From positions 851,001-915,000 of the forward strand of contig JANUWF010002273.1 in NCBI GenBank assembly GCA_026120185.1: DNA of 64,000 nucleotides, given 5' to 3'. Of this stretch, positions 23,202-35,234 are shown in pieces (position 1 is the first letter of the stretch; every line of letters starts with the position of its first letter). The notes beneath the pieces were generated by a model, which saw only the letters and a program-made list of their open reading frames with translations, ran no database searches and had not been told where the DNA came from. This stretch comes from Voacanga thouarsii. Lineage: Eukaryota > Streptophyta > Magnoliopsida > Gentianales > Apocynaceae. The translations under genes were made by a program, and so were the position numbers.

Positions 23202-25098
23202 GATGCAAGTGACTTAGATGTAAAGATAAAGTGTATTAGCTACTTGTATATGCACATAATATGCAAATAATTAGGACTTTAATTAAATAAATTTTTACTT
23301 CACTATTTTACTCAAACCAATAGCCTACACTACTGATTCGGAAAAGCTCGTTGGAAGCTTTCCTAGTAGATCGGTATCCAAATTCCTCAAGAATAACCTT
23401 GGGTTTGCCCAACAAGCCACCCTTAAGTTCATTGGTAGGTATCCAATACCAATTACATTGTATGTAACTACCGGATCATTGGGTGATTAACAGCTTTTAA
23501 TCTTAAAGCCTTTTGGGCTACCCCAACTTTTTCTCTAAATTTCTTTATGCTTGAGTTTGCCCAACTGGGATAAAGAATTTAGTTAAATCCGACCCATTAA
23601 TCAGGAATTTAATTCCAAAGGAATTTAATTCCATAGATGTCAAGTAGGCTTGGGTTTGCCAAACAACTTGATCTCGAAAAAGGACTCTCGTTCTTACTGT
23701 ATTAACGGAAGGAATTGGGTTTAATATTAATTGAAGGATTTGTTCTTTTTAGTGATTTTATTGAATGACATGAAAAAAATTAATAAATCACATAATTAAT
23801 AATTATGGTAATAAAGCGATTACGTGGTATGGTTATGGACTTTACCCTAAATTAATTTCTTTGAGCCATAAAAGAAATTAATATAGTTAACCCAATGTGT
23901 TCATGTATGATTTAAGTAGAAGGTCTTATCTTCTCACCTTGTTTTGGTTGCCATCTCCAAAATAGAATAATTCTGCTCCTATCTAACTTATGTAAACTAA
24001 TTACATAATTTTCTAAAGAGAAAAAACCTCGAGTTACATTCAAGAAGAGTTAGATGAGAATAGAATTACACAAGAATTCTAGAGAAGGCAGGACATGCAG
24101 GCCCTATTTCATAAAAAAACCAAAACTATAAAATGCATGAATAGATATAATTGGTTTTAGTCCATAACCATCCACCATGCCATTGACTATGCTTAAACAA
24201 AATAAACATATACTTTTTATTATTCCAAAATCACTATTTTGAAAAAATAAAAAAATTCTAAAATCAATATTTTAGAAAAATACATTAATTTTAAATTTTC
24301 AAAATCACTATTTTGAAAAATAAAATTGTTTGTCTCAAAACTAATTTTGAGAAAATGCTTTTAGGTCTCATCTTTGGCGATGAAAACGGCGGTCTTGTTG
24401 GCCGGTTAGCGGGCAGGGGTCAGAAGGCAGCGCCCCCGTGGAAAAATTTTTATTTTACCGCTTCTCATCAAATGAGATTTTTCCTTTTCAAAATTCTATT
24501 CTAGGAAAAAAAATATTTTTTTAAATAGCTGGATCGTGCAAAACAGAGCAGAACCAGCGCCGCCTGTGTTCTGATTTTTAGGAAAACTTTCCAGAAACGA
24601 TTTCTAGATGTTCGCGAAATAGCACGCAATCGGCGCCGGCTTGGAGGCTGGAGCCGACCCCGGCTATAGTCGGGAACAGTGGCGGTGATTTTGAAAATTT
24701 TTTCGAAACAATTTCTGGTTCTCTAATCTTCTGCAACAGATCAGTGAGAACAATTTTCAGCAGAATTTTCTGTTTTGAAGCTAAAAACAACAACCAATTT
24801 GTTAGTTTAAACAAAACCAAAACAGAAAATTAAGATGAAACGAAGGGCAACAACTATGTTGCAAGAAAACGTTTTTCTGGAGAAAATTTTTAGCACATAA
24901 AGAAAGCATCTTTCGAAATATGCTGTAACTTTTACACAATCATATTGTGCTACGGACCCAACCCATGATGCTCGAAACAATTTCGCTCGAGTGAAAACAA
25001 TTTTAACAGCAAACAAAGATAAGCACGAATACATGAAAATAGTTTTTTATGCCAAAAATAATGTCCGTAGACCACACATAGCATGACTCTAATACCAC
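23202..25098 (-). other. Element B leader region
   Basis: About 1.9 kb of untranslated leader. A GC-rich stretch at about 24370-24690 carries modules such as GGCCGGTTAGCGGGC, CCAGCGCCGCC and AATCGGCGCCGGC in an AT-rich background. Minor open frames here (24313-24504, 24578-25159) are not conserved. The primer site is at its right edge. Confidence 0.75.
25085..25097 (-). promoter_or_regulatory. Primer binding site of B (initiator Met tRNA type)
   Basis: The minus strand reads TGGTATTAGAGTC one base after the LTR end ACCCAACA. It is close to the consensus TGGTATCAGAGC. Confidence 0.88.
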
Positions 25099-26809
25099 TG
25101 TTGGGTATCTTAAGCTTGTATCCTATACGGCGCAGCAGAAGAATAAAACGAGATACCATCCCAGGACCCGCCTATGTGTGGAAAACAAGACATAAAGATA
25201 ATAAAGGTAACCGTTTTTTACCTTTGTTTGATAGTCCGAAAAATAAAAGTTTCTTCTGTAAGTCGAGGCGCAATCCAGCAATCTTCTTGTGCAAACTCCA
25301 CGAGAGTTGAACATCTAACTACTATAATCACAGTGTGTAATTATCTCTCACAGTAATCCACACAGAGGATACACTCAAGCACAAAGTTTTTTGTGCTAGC
25401 AGAAGAACTAAGTGGCGGCTAAGGTTCTTCACAAGAACAATCGACGAGAGAGAGAGAGGAAGAAGAGAAGGTTTAGGTGGCTGCAATTTTTCATATGAAT
25501 TCCACCCTAGTGTTTTTCGGTTATATCATCATAAAATCGAAAAATTCATTAAAAATTTGGAATTCTAAAACAATTAGAGTTCTCTAATTGTAATTGGAAA
25601 TATCAAATTCTCACAATTACAATTTGGACCACAAATTATAACTAATTATAATTTATCCACAACAACTTCTCTTTCTCTCAATCAACTCCATTATGTTATC
25701 AAATAACATCTTGAGTATATAATCCCCTATTGTGTGTGACCTATTAGATTTCCCAGTCAATTGGTAGCGAACATGAATTAATCTAAATGTCTTTGAGATT
25801 AATAATCCATAATTAATTAGAATTAATCCTATTAATTCTATTCAGGATTGGTTTATTAATTCATCAATTAATAAACCCATATTCCCAGATCATAAGCGGT
25901 ATCTAGCAACACATCATGACCATCCAAGAGTCTAAGAAGTCAAGTGGCTTGACATGAACCCTTCAGTGCAATTAACTCATTTCGCCATACAATATCTCAT
26001 TCGGTTTGGAGTACGGAATTAGTGCCTACTCCATCCAGAATTAATTCTGGCCCGAATACAATAGTACTTGTACAAGGAACCCATTACTCTATATGTGTAT
26101 CAATTGGAACTGTTTTCAATACACAATCGCCTTGGCCAAGGACTTCTCGAGTAGTAATTCCTACAAGTGGCCGTGAGATATTCGCCCCTACTATTAGGAG
26201 TGGTGAATCCTTTATTGACCCTCTCAACTTCTTTCGTTTACCTTACAATGTACCCAATATCCATCCCATAGGCGGCCCTCGATCGAGCTCTAGAGATTGG
26301 AATCAAAGTACAATGCTCAGCAAACAAAGTACCTTGGAGATCTCAAGTCTAAGGATACTTGCACGTATGCTATATTGAGATTATATCACTGGCACTAAAT
26401 AGTTCTCCATGTGATTATCTCAAAGCTAGGTCATCCAATGAACTTATTCTATTAACAAGCATCTATGTGTTAACTTTGAGTATCTCAGTGCTCACAAATA
26501 TAATAACTACCGCCTAATCAAATCAGGAAGTCAAACACATGCTAGTCTTAACGCATTAATAATGTCCTGTCTCATTAATACTACGACTATGGACTATTTA
26601 AGTACTAACACTATACAGTGTAGTAGGAATCTCATATCATGATCTCTATCATGATTTCCTTAACACAATGTTGTACTGGGGACTTTATCGAATAGTTAAA
26701 TTACTTAAAAGTAAACAAAAGAAACTGTAAGATAAATAATGCCTTTTATTAAAATAAAATGTGTCATATATAATATACAAGTGATTATCTCTATGACACA
26801 ACACTAACA
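25099..26809 (-). repeat. 5' LTR of element B (complete, 1711 bp)
   Basis: TG...CA ends: TGTTGGGTATCTTAAG on the left and GACACAACACTAACA on the right. It is the reference LTR for the A/B group. It contains a GA run at 25449-25460. The plus-strand open frame 26022-26378 recurs in the other copies. Confidence 0.93.
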
Positions 26810-27168
26810 TACTTTTTGCTTCTTAGGATGATAAAAGTAACAACCCTTGTCCCTTTTGGATACCTAATAAAATAGCATAATTCTGACATTGGTTTCAACT
26901 TGTCTCTTTTGACTAGTACATAAGTTGGACAACCCCATATCCTGAGATGATTCAGATTTGGCTTATGGCCAATCCACATCTTATAGGGAATCCTAGGTAT
27001 TGACTTGGAAGGCACCAAGTTAAGAATGTGTGCCGCTGTTTCCAGGGCATATCCCCAAAAAGACACTAGAAGAGTGGTATAAGACATCATGCTTCTGACC
27101 ATTTCCATCAATATCCTGTTCCTTCTCTAAGCTACTCCATTCTACTGGGTTGTCCTTGTCGCAGAGAG
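26810..27168 (-). pseudogene. Copia F integrase C-terminal part
   Basis: It reads MMEMVRSMMSYTTLLVSFWG, then YALETAAHILNLVPSKSIPR, then NHLRIWGCPTYVLVKRDK and SELCYFIRYPKGTRV. This is the text following the catalytic Glu in G. The left edge is the element B insertion. The RRNRT segment carrying the Glu is mutated and contains a stop near 27130. Confidence 0.85.
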
Positions 27169-28044
27169 TTAGGATACTATCCCATGATGTACTATGTAGT
27201 CCTTGAATTCACCAAGGAGGTACTCTCCACCACAATCCGATCGTAAGGTCTTGATCAATTTACCCGTCCAACGCTTCACTCCAGCCTTAAACTCCTTGAA
27301 CTTGTCAAAAGAGTCAGACTTGCGTCTCATCAGGTAAATAAAACTAAACCTCGTATAATCATCCGTGAAAGTGATGAAGTACTCAAAACCCCCTCTAGTT
27401 GGTGTAGACAAGAGACCATACACATCGGTGTGAGCAAGACTCAATACCTCCTTAGCTCTATCCGCCTTAGGGGTAAATGACCTTTTAGTCATCTTTACCA
27501 TTAGGCAGGATTCACACTGATGCCAATTTTTCAATCTTAATGAGCCCAAAGGCTCAGCATGGATTAACCTCGGAATGCTGATTAAGTTGATATGAGCCAA
27601 CCTTAGATGCCAAAGATAAGAGTCATTGATATTGGTTTTTCTCTTCCTTGTTAAAGATTCAGATTGAGCATTATTTAATTGATTGTTAATAAGGTTTAAG
27701 AAGAGTAGATTTTCATACATGTGCCCAGTACATAAAATTTCTCTATCTCTACTGATAGAAATACCAGAATGAAAAAATACAAAATATCCTTGATTTATTA
27801 GTTTCACAATTGAAATCAAATTCTGTCGAAATCCAGGTACATATAAAATTTCCTTTAAAACCACTAGTCTATTACAATAAAAAATAAGATCTAGCTCTCC
27901 CACTGGAAGGGTCCAAACTTGTGCCCCATTTCCCACGCGTAATCCATGTTCGCCCTTCTGGAGTCTTCTAATCTTTCTAAACCCCTGCCAAGAGTTACAG
28001 ATGTGATCAATGGCCCCTGAATCAACAATCCAAGTGGAAGTTGA
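27169..28044 (-). pseudogene. Copia F protease and integrase
   Basis: The protease motif WIVDSGAIDHICNSW lies at about 27985-28030, downstream of a TGA that replaces a Gly codon. The 255-codon open frame then covers GELDLIFYCNRLVVLKEILY, YLWHLRLAHIN (the second conserved His retained, Gly before it changed to Ala) and CESCLMVKMTKRSF (zinc Cys pair intact). The core shows AHTDVYGLL and LRSDCGGEYLLGEF (first two Asp). It stops after HHGIVS, before the catalytic Glu. It is one step more decayed than in G at the core but better in the zinc domain. Confidence 0.88.
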
Positions 28045-28880
28045 TCAAACAATTGATATAGACTCTAGATAGAAAACATTACCTGTGGGGTTTTTCTTGA
28101 ATTGAAGATCTGGACACTCATTTTTCCAATGTCCTTTCATTCCACATTTGAAGCATTTGCCCTTGGGTTTGTCTTTGGACTGGGTCTTGGGCTGGGCCAC
28201 TGTGTTTCCTTTCTTCTTCTTGAACTTTCTGGGTTTGAGTCCAATTCTAGAAGATGAAGCCTTAGCAATCATTGTGGCTTCATGACCTTCTCCGCCATCT
28301 GAAGTTCCTTCATCAACTCAGTTAAACTCATGTTTAACTTGTTCATGTTGTAATTCAATTTGAAATGAGTAAAAGAACCCGATAGAGATTCGAGAACCAT
28401 GTCCACTTGGCTCTCGGGGTCAATAACAGCCCCTAAGATTTCTGCCTCCTCGAAAGCAGCAATCATCTTGAGCATATACTCTCTGACTGATGCTCCCTCA
28501 ACCATCTTAGTGTTTATGATAGTTCGAAGAGCCTCCTGCCTTGCGGGCCAGCTCTTATCCGTGAACATCGTGGCTAATGATTGACTTATGTTATACGCAA
28601 TGGTGATGTGCTCGTGTTTGGATTGGAGCATATTAGATATGGAGGCCAGCATGTAATAATAATGAGCCATCTCGTTGGCCTTCTTCCATGCCTTCTCAGC
28701 CTCTCGCTCTTCAGCAATGGAACCTTTCCCGATAACAGGGTAGGTCTCGTAAATGACATACTTATACTCTTCAGCTGTGAGTATTATGTCCAGGTTCCTC
28801 TTCCAGTCCACATAGTTTAGTCCCGTTAGCTTATTCTCTCTGAGAATAACGGCCAATAGACTAAAAGAACCTCCCACCAT
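28045..28880 (-). pseudogene. Copia F gag
   Basis: The ATG at 28878-28880 gives MVGGSFSLLAVILRENKLTG then LNYVDWKRNLDIILTAEEYK. The Trp (28803-28805) that is a stop in G, E and D is intact here. The capsid part is open to 28269 and ends KVMKPQ. A short deletion relative to G and E shifts the frame, so the nucleocapsid part (28272-28045) lies in another frame. It has KCFKCGMKGHWKNECP, a perfect CX2CX4HX4C knuckle. Apart from that frameshift, gag is intact over its length. Confidence 0.9.
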
Positions 28881-30463
28881 TTCTGAAAAAATCGAAAATA
28901 AAAGAAAATATTTAGTTTGTAAAAACAAAATAAATTTGTGCACTTTATCCTTATATTAAAATTAATAATATAATTAATTTGGCTCTTAGAAGAACTAACA
29001 TAGCTTCTTGGGAAGATTAACAGTTTTCTAAGCTAAATATGTTAACCACCACAAATTAATTTCCCTTCTAGGTAATGATCTAGAAGGTAACTCTATTGAG
29101 GGGATAGCCGTTTCCTTTCATTTCTTATGGACATACCTCGCACTATAACCTCCAACGTGGGTTGGTCGATTATAGTACATGTCCCGGGTTATTAATTATA
29201 TCCCTTTATTAGATCTAGATCCTTGTGGTATCCCCATCCTATACGAGTTCATTCCCAGGGTGATGCGAGGGGACCCACAATCTCTAATGAGGATCGTGAT
29301 GGAAGCCGTAGGGCTGTTGGAACCCCTGTCCCACTTGGTCTTTTAAAATCAGGATTTTCTAAAAAAATATCATTTTGAAAATTTTCATTAAGTTTTCCCT
29401 TTAAGTTAAAAACTTAATGTTTTCAAAAAAATTTCAATTAAAACTTTCTAGAGACTTTGGTCTCAAGTTTATTTGACAAAAAAAAAATTTCTTGTGCAAA
29501 AATTAAACAAAATGGCTTTCTATTTTAACTTATAAAAATATCTAAATTCAATATATTTTCTATGTCAATGATTAAATCATTTGAGAAAATATTTAAGGAT
29601 TAATTTTTGTTCAAGTTAAAATAACCATTTAATTTGTAAAAAAATATTTTCTTGTAAAAAATATTCCCAAAGACTTTGATCTTTGATAAAACGTGCACAT
29701 AAGTACTTAAAAATAAATAGCATGCTAGAAAACAGTAGACGTTTTCATACTTTTCTATTTTTAAACCTAAGTGTCCAAATAAATGAATTAAACACATTAA
29801 TTAATTAATTAATTAATGATCTTGTTTAATCCTAAAATCCCTTACTAATATTTTTATGCAAAAATATTCCATGAATATTAACTATTACAAAAATATTAAC
29901 TTTGTCTAGTATAGACCCCCCAAAAAAAAAAATGCAAGAAAAATTCAAGGAAAAATAAAAAATTTTCCTTGGTCCACTACACCTGCCGCATTGGATTGAG
30001 CACCCCAATTGCACTGCGGTCCACAACACCCGTCGCACTGGACCAGCACCTCGCGGGGGACCAGCATCCAACTAGACCCAAGCTGGCGCCGATTCTGGCG
30101 GCCTCAGCTGGCACCGGTCACGGTCTGACTAGATCCTCTTTCTGCAAATTTTTCTTGCGATGCATTCTCTGGTTTTTTTTGCTGTAACTTTCTTCCAGTT
30201 CTTGGCTCTCCGATTTCAACCCAAAATCAATAACACCAAAAACCAACAATCGCCTATACCCATTAATAATGGCCTTACACTATTTGCTAAGAAAAAACAG
30301 ATTACATCTCACCTATATCTCCATTCAAGAGGTTTAACATGTGAATCTATCCATACTAAAAACAGCGAAGGATCACAGTTTAACCACACATATGTGTCCA
30401 GTTTTATTCAACTAGATGCATGCTTCCTATATTTGCACAAAACCTTCATGCTCTGATAACAAT
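28881..30463 (-). other. Element F leader region
   Basis: It is homologous to the G leader. A GC-rich island at about 29970-30130 has CTGGCGCCGATTCTGGCGG and CTGGCACCGGTCACGG. Open frames at 29600-30456 on both strands are short and overlap this island. Nothing else is recognised. Confidence 0.75.
30450..30461 (-). promoter_or_regulatory. Primer binding site of F (initiator Met tRNA type)
   Basis: The minus strand reads TGTTATCAGAGC, one mismatch from TGGTATCAGAGC, two bases after the LTR end. Confidence 0.9.
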
Positions 30464-32235
30464 TGAAGGTTTAAAGGGGGAAGAAAAGCACGCAGCGGAA
30501 GCAAAAAAAAAAAAAAAACTGAAAACCGCAAACCGAAGCCAGCACCGGTCACGGCCTGGCGGGACTTCAAGGGAATTTTTTTTTTTACCTCTTTTCCTCG
30601 TTCTCAGAATTGGCTGGAACGGAATGTGTGGAACTAGGGTAAGTGCACTGGTGGAAACATCTGGTGCGATTCCTGCAAGCCTCCTACTCCGTTTGTGTAA
30701 GTATGTGAATGTCAACCTTTCGATCTTCTAGTATATGGCCTGCCTAATCCCGTTTAGTGAACAACTCATAGGGCTAAGGAGTATTTTCAAGAGAGAGAAA
30801 GAGGCTGTGTTCTTCCTCACGCCAGAAGGAAAAAAAACCCTTAGAAGAGTAAAAACCACAGCCTTCTTTATCCTCCTGTTTAACCTAAATAAAACCCTAT
30901 GTTAAACTGGATTGGCCCATTGGACTCTTAGTTTAACCTTTTGAACTAAATTAATTATTCTAATTAGAACCAAATAAATGGTCCAATAAATAATTAATTG
31001 TCTAGCCCAAATAAACTAGTCCAATTAACAAGCCTATATTAGTTTAGTCCCAGGTTAATCTTTAATTATTCAAATTGGGCCAAAGCCCTGAACAATTAAT
31101 TAACCCACCAAACTAATTTAATTAATTCTCTTTCTCCATGGACCTTTATTTTATTCTAGCCCAATAATTAAATCAGACTACTTAAATAAAATAAATTCTA
31201 TTTAATTTAATTTAAAACCAATTCCTTAGCCTGTATATAATTAGGACTCACGGTCTATACTGGGGACCAAAAGACACACCGTCTTAGCTACTAAAATGAT
31301 CAAAATACCCATGCCATATAAATTGCTGTATTTTGCATTTTAAATATTTTCTAATATCATCATAAGAAAATATTAACTCCAAGGACAATGTTGCATTAAC
31401 AAAGTCTCTGACCTATAAGTGAAATGACTAAAATACCTCTCTATATAACGCCGTACATTAGACAGAAAATGTAATAACACCTCTCTAAATGACATCTACC
31501 ATCCTTAGGCTTCTAGTCCAATGATCCATGACTTCCTGGATTGTTTCTGCTTTCCAAGGGAGCTATTCTAAAGCAAACATCCAAGTCATGTTTCCCAGGG
31601 CCCTGGATATTTAGATCATTCAAACAACCACAAGGGGTGATATAGTATAGAAACTATCTTGTACAAGTCTATCTTAACTAACTAGTCACGTATACCCAAC
31701 ATGCAAGTATATTGGCCCTACAATAAAACCTCAACTATAGCATATCAAAGTATATGCTTCCAGCTTCATCAGACCAACAACTCATACTCAAGTCGTAGAG
31801 TACTAGTCCACGTTTTAGTAGTAGTAGTCTAGGTTTCCACCATATAGTATTTTTTAGAAACCACCACTACATATCCTGTTCTACGTATTCGAAATAAGCT
31901 TATGTCATGATGTGAGTGGACTACTCACTGACTAAAGGTAAGCCATTCCCTATTTGGAATTCACAACATAATAACCTAGACATGATGAGATTCCCATTTT
32001 CATTAATCGATTAAGAACAAATGTTTATATGTTATGTAACCCGTGATCCATACCTTATTGTGAAATACCACAATTCACATGGACCACTTACTTAAACACA
32101 ATGGGTCTTTTCCAAACGTAATTGTGTACAAATAAAAATGCAAATTCACAAATAATTTCTGAAAATAAATTCTTTTATTAAAACATTCGATGTTTACATT
32201 AGAAATATAGTCTAAGAAGGCATATTTCCCTAACA
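30464..32235 (-). repeat. 5' LTR of element F (1772 bp)
   Basis: Starts TGAAGGTTTAAAGGGGG and ends GGCATATTTCCCTAACA. After it, the 152-bp tandem array resumes at once with aatttgatatg. Confidence 0.93.
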
Positions 32236-33205
32236 AATTTGATATGTTAATCTTTGTAAATGCGTTAAGTTTTGGGATTTTATATAGAGATTATGCTGGA
32301 TCACGTGGCAAAACATATCTGATTACCTTCAAATTTGGTAATGATATTTTTTTAAGAATTTTTTTACAAATCTAGTGGTTAGATCATTAATTTGATATGC
32401 TAATATATGTAAATGCGTTAGGTTGTGGGGTTTTTAATAGAGATTATGCTAGATCATATGGCAAATCATATCCGGTTACCATCAAATTTAGATATAATAC
32501 TTTCTTTTAGTATTTTTAACAAACCTAATGGTTGGATCATTAATTTGATACATTTATCTTTCTAAACGTGTTAGGTTTTCGGTATTTTTATAGAGATTAT
32601 GTTGGATTTTGTGCCAAAATATATCTAATTACCTTCAAATTTTATCATAACACTTTTCGTAGTAATTTTAACAAATCTAACGGTTGGATCATTAATTTGA
32701 TATGCCTATCTTTGTAAATATGTTAGAGTTTGGATATTTTTGTAGATATTATGCCAGATAATATGGAAAAATATATTAAGTTACCTTCAAATTTTGTCAT
32801 AATACTTTTCTTAGTAATTTTAACAAATCTAACAGTTGGATCGTAAATTTAATATGCTGATATTTGTAAATACGTTATGTTTTGGTTTTTGTAATATAAT
32901 GTGTTAGATTATGTACCAATATATATCCAATTACCTTCAACTTATGCCATAACATTTTTCTAAGTAATTTTAACAAATCTAACGGTTGGATCATTAATTT
33001 GATATGCATATCTTTGTAAATGTATTAGGTATTGGACATTTTTTAGATATTATGCTAAGTTATGTACCAAAATATATCCGATTACCTTCAACTTATGTCA
33101 TAGAATTTTTTTTAGTAATTTCAACACATCTAACGGTTGGATCATTAATTTGATATGCCTATCTTTGTAAATGCTTTAGGTATTGGACATTTTTTTAGAT
33201 ATTAT
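32236..33205. repeat. 152-bp tandem repeat array, right half
   Basis: It continues the array at 14030-15014. The anchor aatttgatatg lies near 32236, 32390, 32542, 32693, 32994 and 33146, with one diverged unit near 32848. Unit text includes taacggttggatcattaa and ccgattaccttcaa. The array ends in mid-unit where a B-type LTR begins at 33206. Confidence 0.9.
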
Positions 33206-34724
33206 TATTGGGTATCTCAGGCTCGTATCCTATACGGTGCAGCGGAAAATAAACGAGATACCATCCCAAGACTCGCCTATGTGTGGAAAACAAAACATAA
33301 AGATAATAAAGATAGTAGCTTTTTACCTTTATTTGATCATCCGAAGAACAAAATTTCTTCTTTAAGTCGAGGCGCAATCTAGCAATCCTCGTGATCAACC
33401 TCCACATGAGTTGAACGTCTAACCACTATAATCACAGTGTGTAATTATCTTTAACAGTAATCCACACAGAGGAATACTCAAGCACCAAACTTTCCTGTGC
33501 TAGCAGAAACAAGATGCCGGCTAGGGTTGTTTCTCAAGACAATCAAGAGAGATAGAAAGAAGAGAAGGTCGAGTGTTGCTGGTTTTTCGTGTGTCACTTT
33601 TCTTCAGCTAGTGTTTCGTGTGTCTTGTTAATATGTCACACGAAATTTCCCTTCCCAAAACTGAGAATTCCAATCCTATTAGAATTCCCTATTTGTAATT
33701 GGAAACATCATATTCTCACAATTACAACTTAGACCACGTCCATAATAACTTCTCTTTCTCTCAATTAACCCCACTATGTTATCAAATAACATCTTGAGTA
33801 TATAATCCTCTATTGTGTGTGACCTATTAGGTTTCCCAGTCAATTGGTAGTGAACATTAATTAATCCAAACGTCTTTGAGATTAATAATTCATAATTAAT
33901 TAGAATTAATCCTATTAATTCTAATTAGGATTGGTTTATTAATTCATCAATTAATAAACTCATATTCTCATATCATGAGCGGTATCTAGCAACACATCAT
34001 GACCACCAAAGAGTCCAGGAAGTCAAGTGGCTTGACATGAACCCTTCAATAACAAACTTCGGTGCAATTAACTCCTTTCACCATACAATATCTTATTCGG
34101 TTTGGAGTACGGAATTAGAGCTAACTCCCACTAGAATTAATTTTGGTCCGAATACAATAGTACTTGTACAAGGAACCTACTACTTTAGATGTGTATCAAT
34201 TGGAACTGTTTCCAATACACAATCGCCTTGGCCAAGGACTTTCCGAGTAGTAATTCCTACAAGTGGCCGTGAGATATTCGCCCCAACTATTAGGTGCGGT
34301 GAATCCTTTATTGACCCTCTCAACTACTTTTGTTTACCTTACAGTGTACCCAATATCAATCCCATAGGCGGTCCTCGTTCGAGCTTCGAAAATTGGAATC
34401 AAAGTACAAAGCTCAGTAAACAAAGTACCTTGGAGATCTCAAGTCTAAGAATACTTGCACATTTACTATATTGAGATTATATCACTGACACTAAATAGTT
34501 ATCCATTTGATTATCTCAAAGCTGGGTCATCCAATGAACTTGTTCTATTAACAAGCATCTATGTGTTAGCTTTGAGTATCTCAATACTCACGGTTATGAG
34601 AACCACCGCCTGATCAAATCAGGAAGTCTAACACATGCTAGTTTTAACGCATCAATGATGTCCTGTCTCATTAATACTATGACTAGGGACTATTTAAGTA
34701 CTAACACAATCCAATGTAGTAAAA
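33206..34724 (-). repeat. Truncated B-group LTR (solo fragment)
   Basis: It starts tattgggtatctcaggc, aligned with the B LTR start TGTTGGGTATC, and runs collinearly to about 34715 (ctaacacaatccaatgtagt). It is then replaced without a gap by D/E-type LTR text (agacatattattcttgg). About 200 bases of the LTR end are absent. No coding part follows. The plus-strand open frame 34037-34474 is the longest version of the recurrent LTR frame. Confidence 0.85.
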
Positions 34725-35234
34725 GACATATTATTCTTGGCTATTAAAATGACCAAAATATCATTGCTAATGCATAGCAGTATTTTAATCATTTTAAATA
34801 TTCCATTTATCATTATATAGAAATATTGACCTCGAGAATAGTATTGCAAGTGCAATGTCTTTGATTTACAGGTGTAATGACGAAAATGCCCCTCTACATA
34901 ATACCCATCATTGAGATAGAAAAAATGCACTAATATATTTCTCTATAACTTCTACCATCCTTTGATAGCTAGTCCAATAATCCATGACTTCCAATATATA
35001 TCCACTTATCACAGGGAGTTACCCAAAAGTGTACATACTTAGTCACGTTTCCCAAGACCCTAGTTTATTAGATTATCCCGGACAATCACAAGAAAGTGAT
35101 TTCTTCACGTAATGAAGTGTATAAACTATATTGTATAAGTCCATCTTAATTAACTAGAGTTATAAACCCAATGTGTAAGGTTATTGGCCCTGTGATAAGA
35201 CCTTACCCAGCATACATCAAAGTGTACAAGTCAT
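34725..35234 (-). repeat. 3' LTR of element E, left piece
   Basis: It matches the D LTR from position 54828 onward (gacatattatt, aaaatgaccaaaat, gtgtacaagtc). It is cut on the right by the gypsy-like LTR. The other piece is 39604-40065. Confidence 0.85.

Larger units (their letters stand above)
18504..26809 (-). mobile_element. Ty1/copia retrotransposon B nested in F
   Basis: It is in the same group as A and is inserted in the linker region of F in the same orientation. Order from right to left: 5' LTR 25099-26809, primer site 25085-25097, leader, gag, protease, integrase, reverse transcriptase, RNase H, purine tract, and truncated 3' LTR 18504-19444. The left LTR lacks about 780 bases present in the right one, and the junction shares the bases tat with F, which suggests a microhomology deletion. 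The target duplication is therefore lost. Coding regions are broken by few stops. This is the best preserved polyprotein for catalytic residues. Confidence 0.92.
15015..32235 (-). mobile_element. Ty1/copia retrotransposon F, interrupted by element B
   Basis: It is the same family as G, on the minus strand, inserted into the 152-bp array of the CACTA element. The parts from right to left are 5' LTR 30464-32235, primer site 30450-30461, leader, gag, protease, integrase, [element B 18504-26809], linker, reverse transcriptase, RNase H, purine tract, and 3' LTR 15015-16698. Without B it is about 8.9 kb. Its left end is missing about 76 bases of LTR, the target duplication and a few bases of the host repeat, so a small deletion removed the edge. 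The polyprotein has frameshifts and stops. Confidence 0.92.

Noticed and set aside
25085..25097. tRNA gene fragment
   Set aside because: Only the short stretch complementary to initiator Met tRNA is present, next to an LTR; this is a primer binding site.
30480..30520. Long A-run as a LINE or processed-copy tail
   Set aside because: The A-run lies inside the F LTR just after its start; the partner LTR is truncated before this point, and there are no LINE domains.
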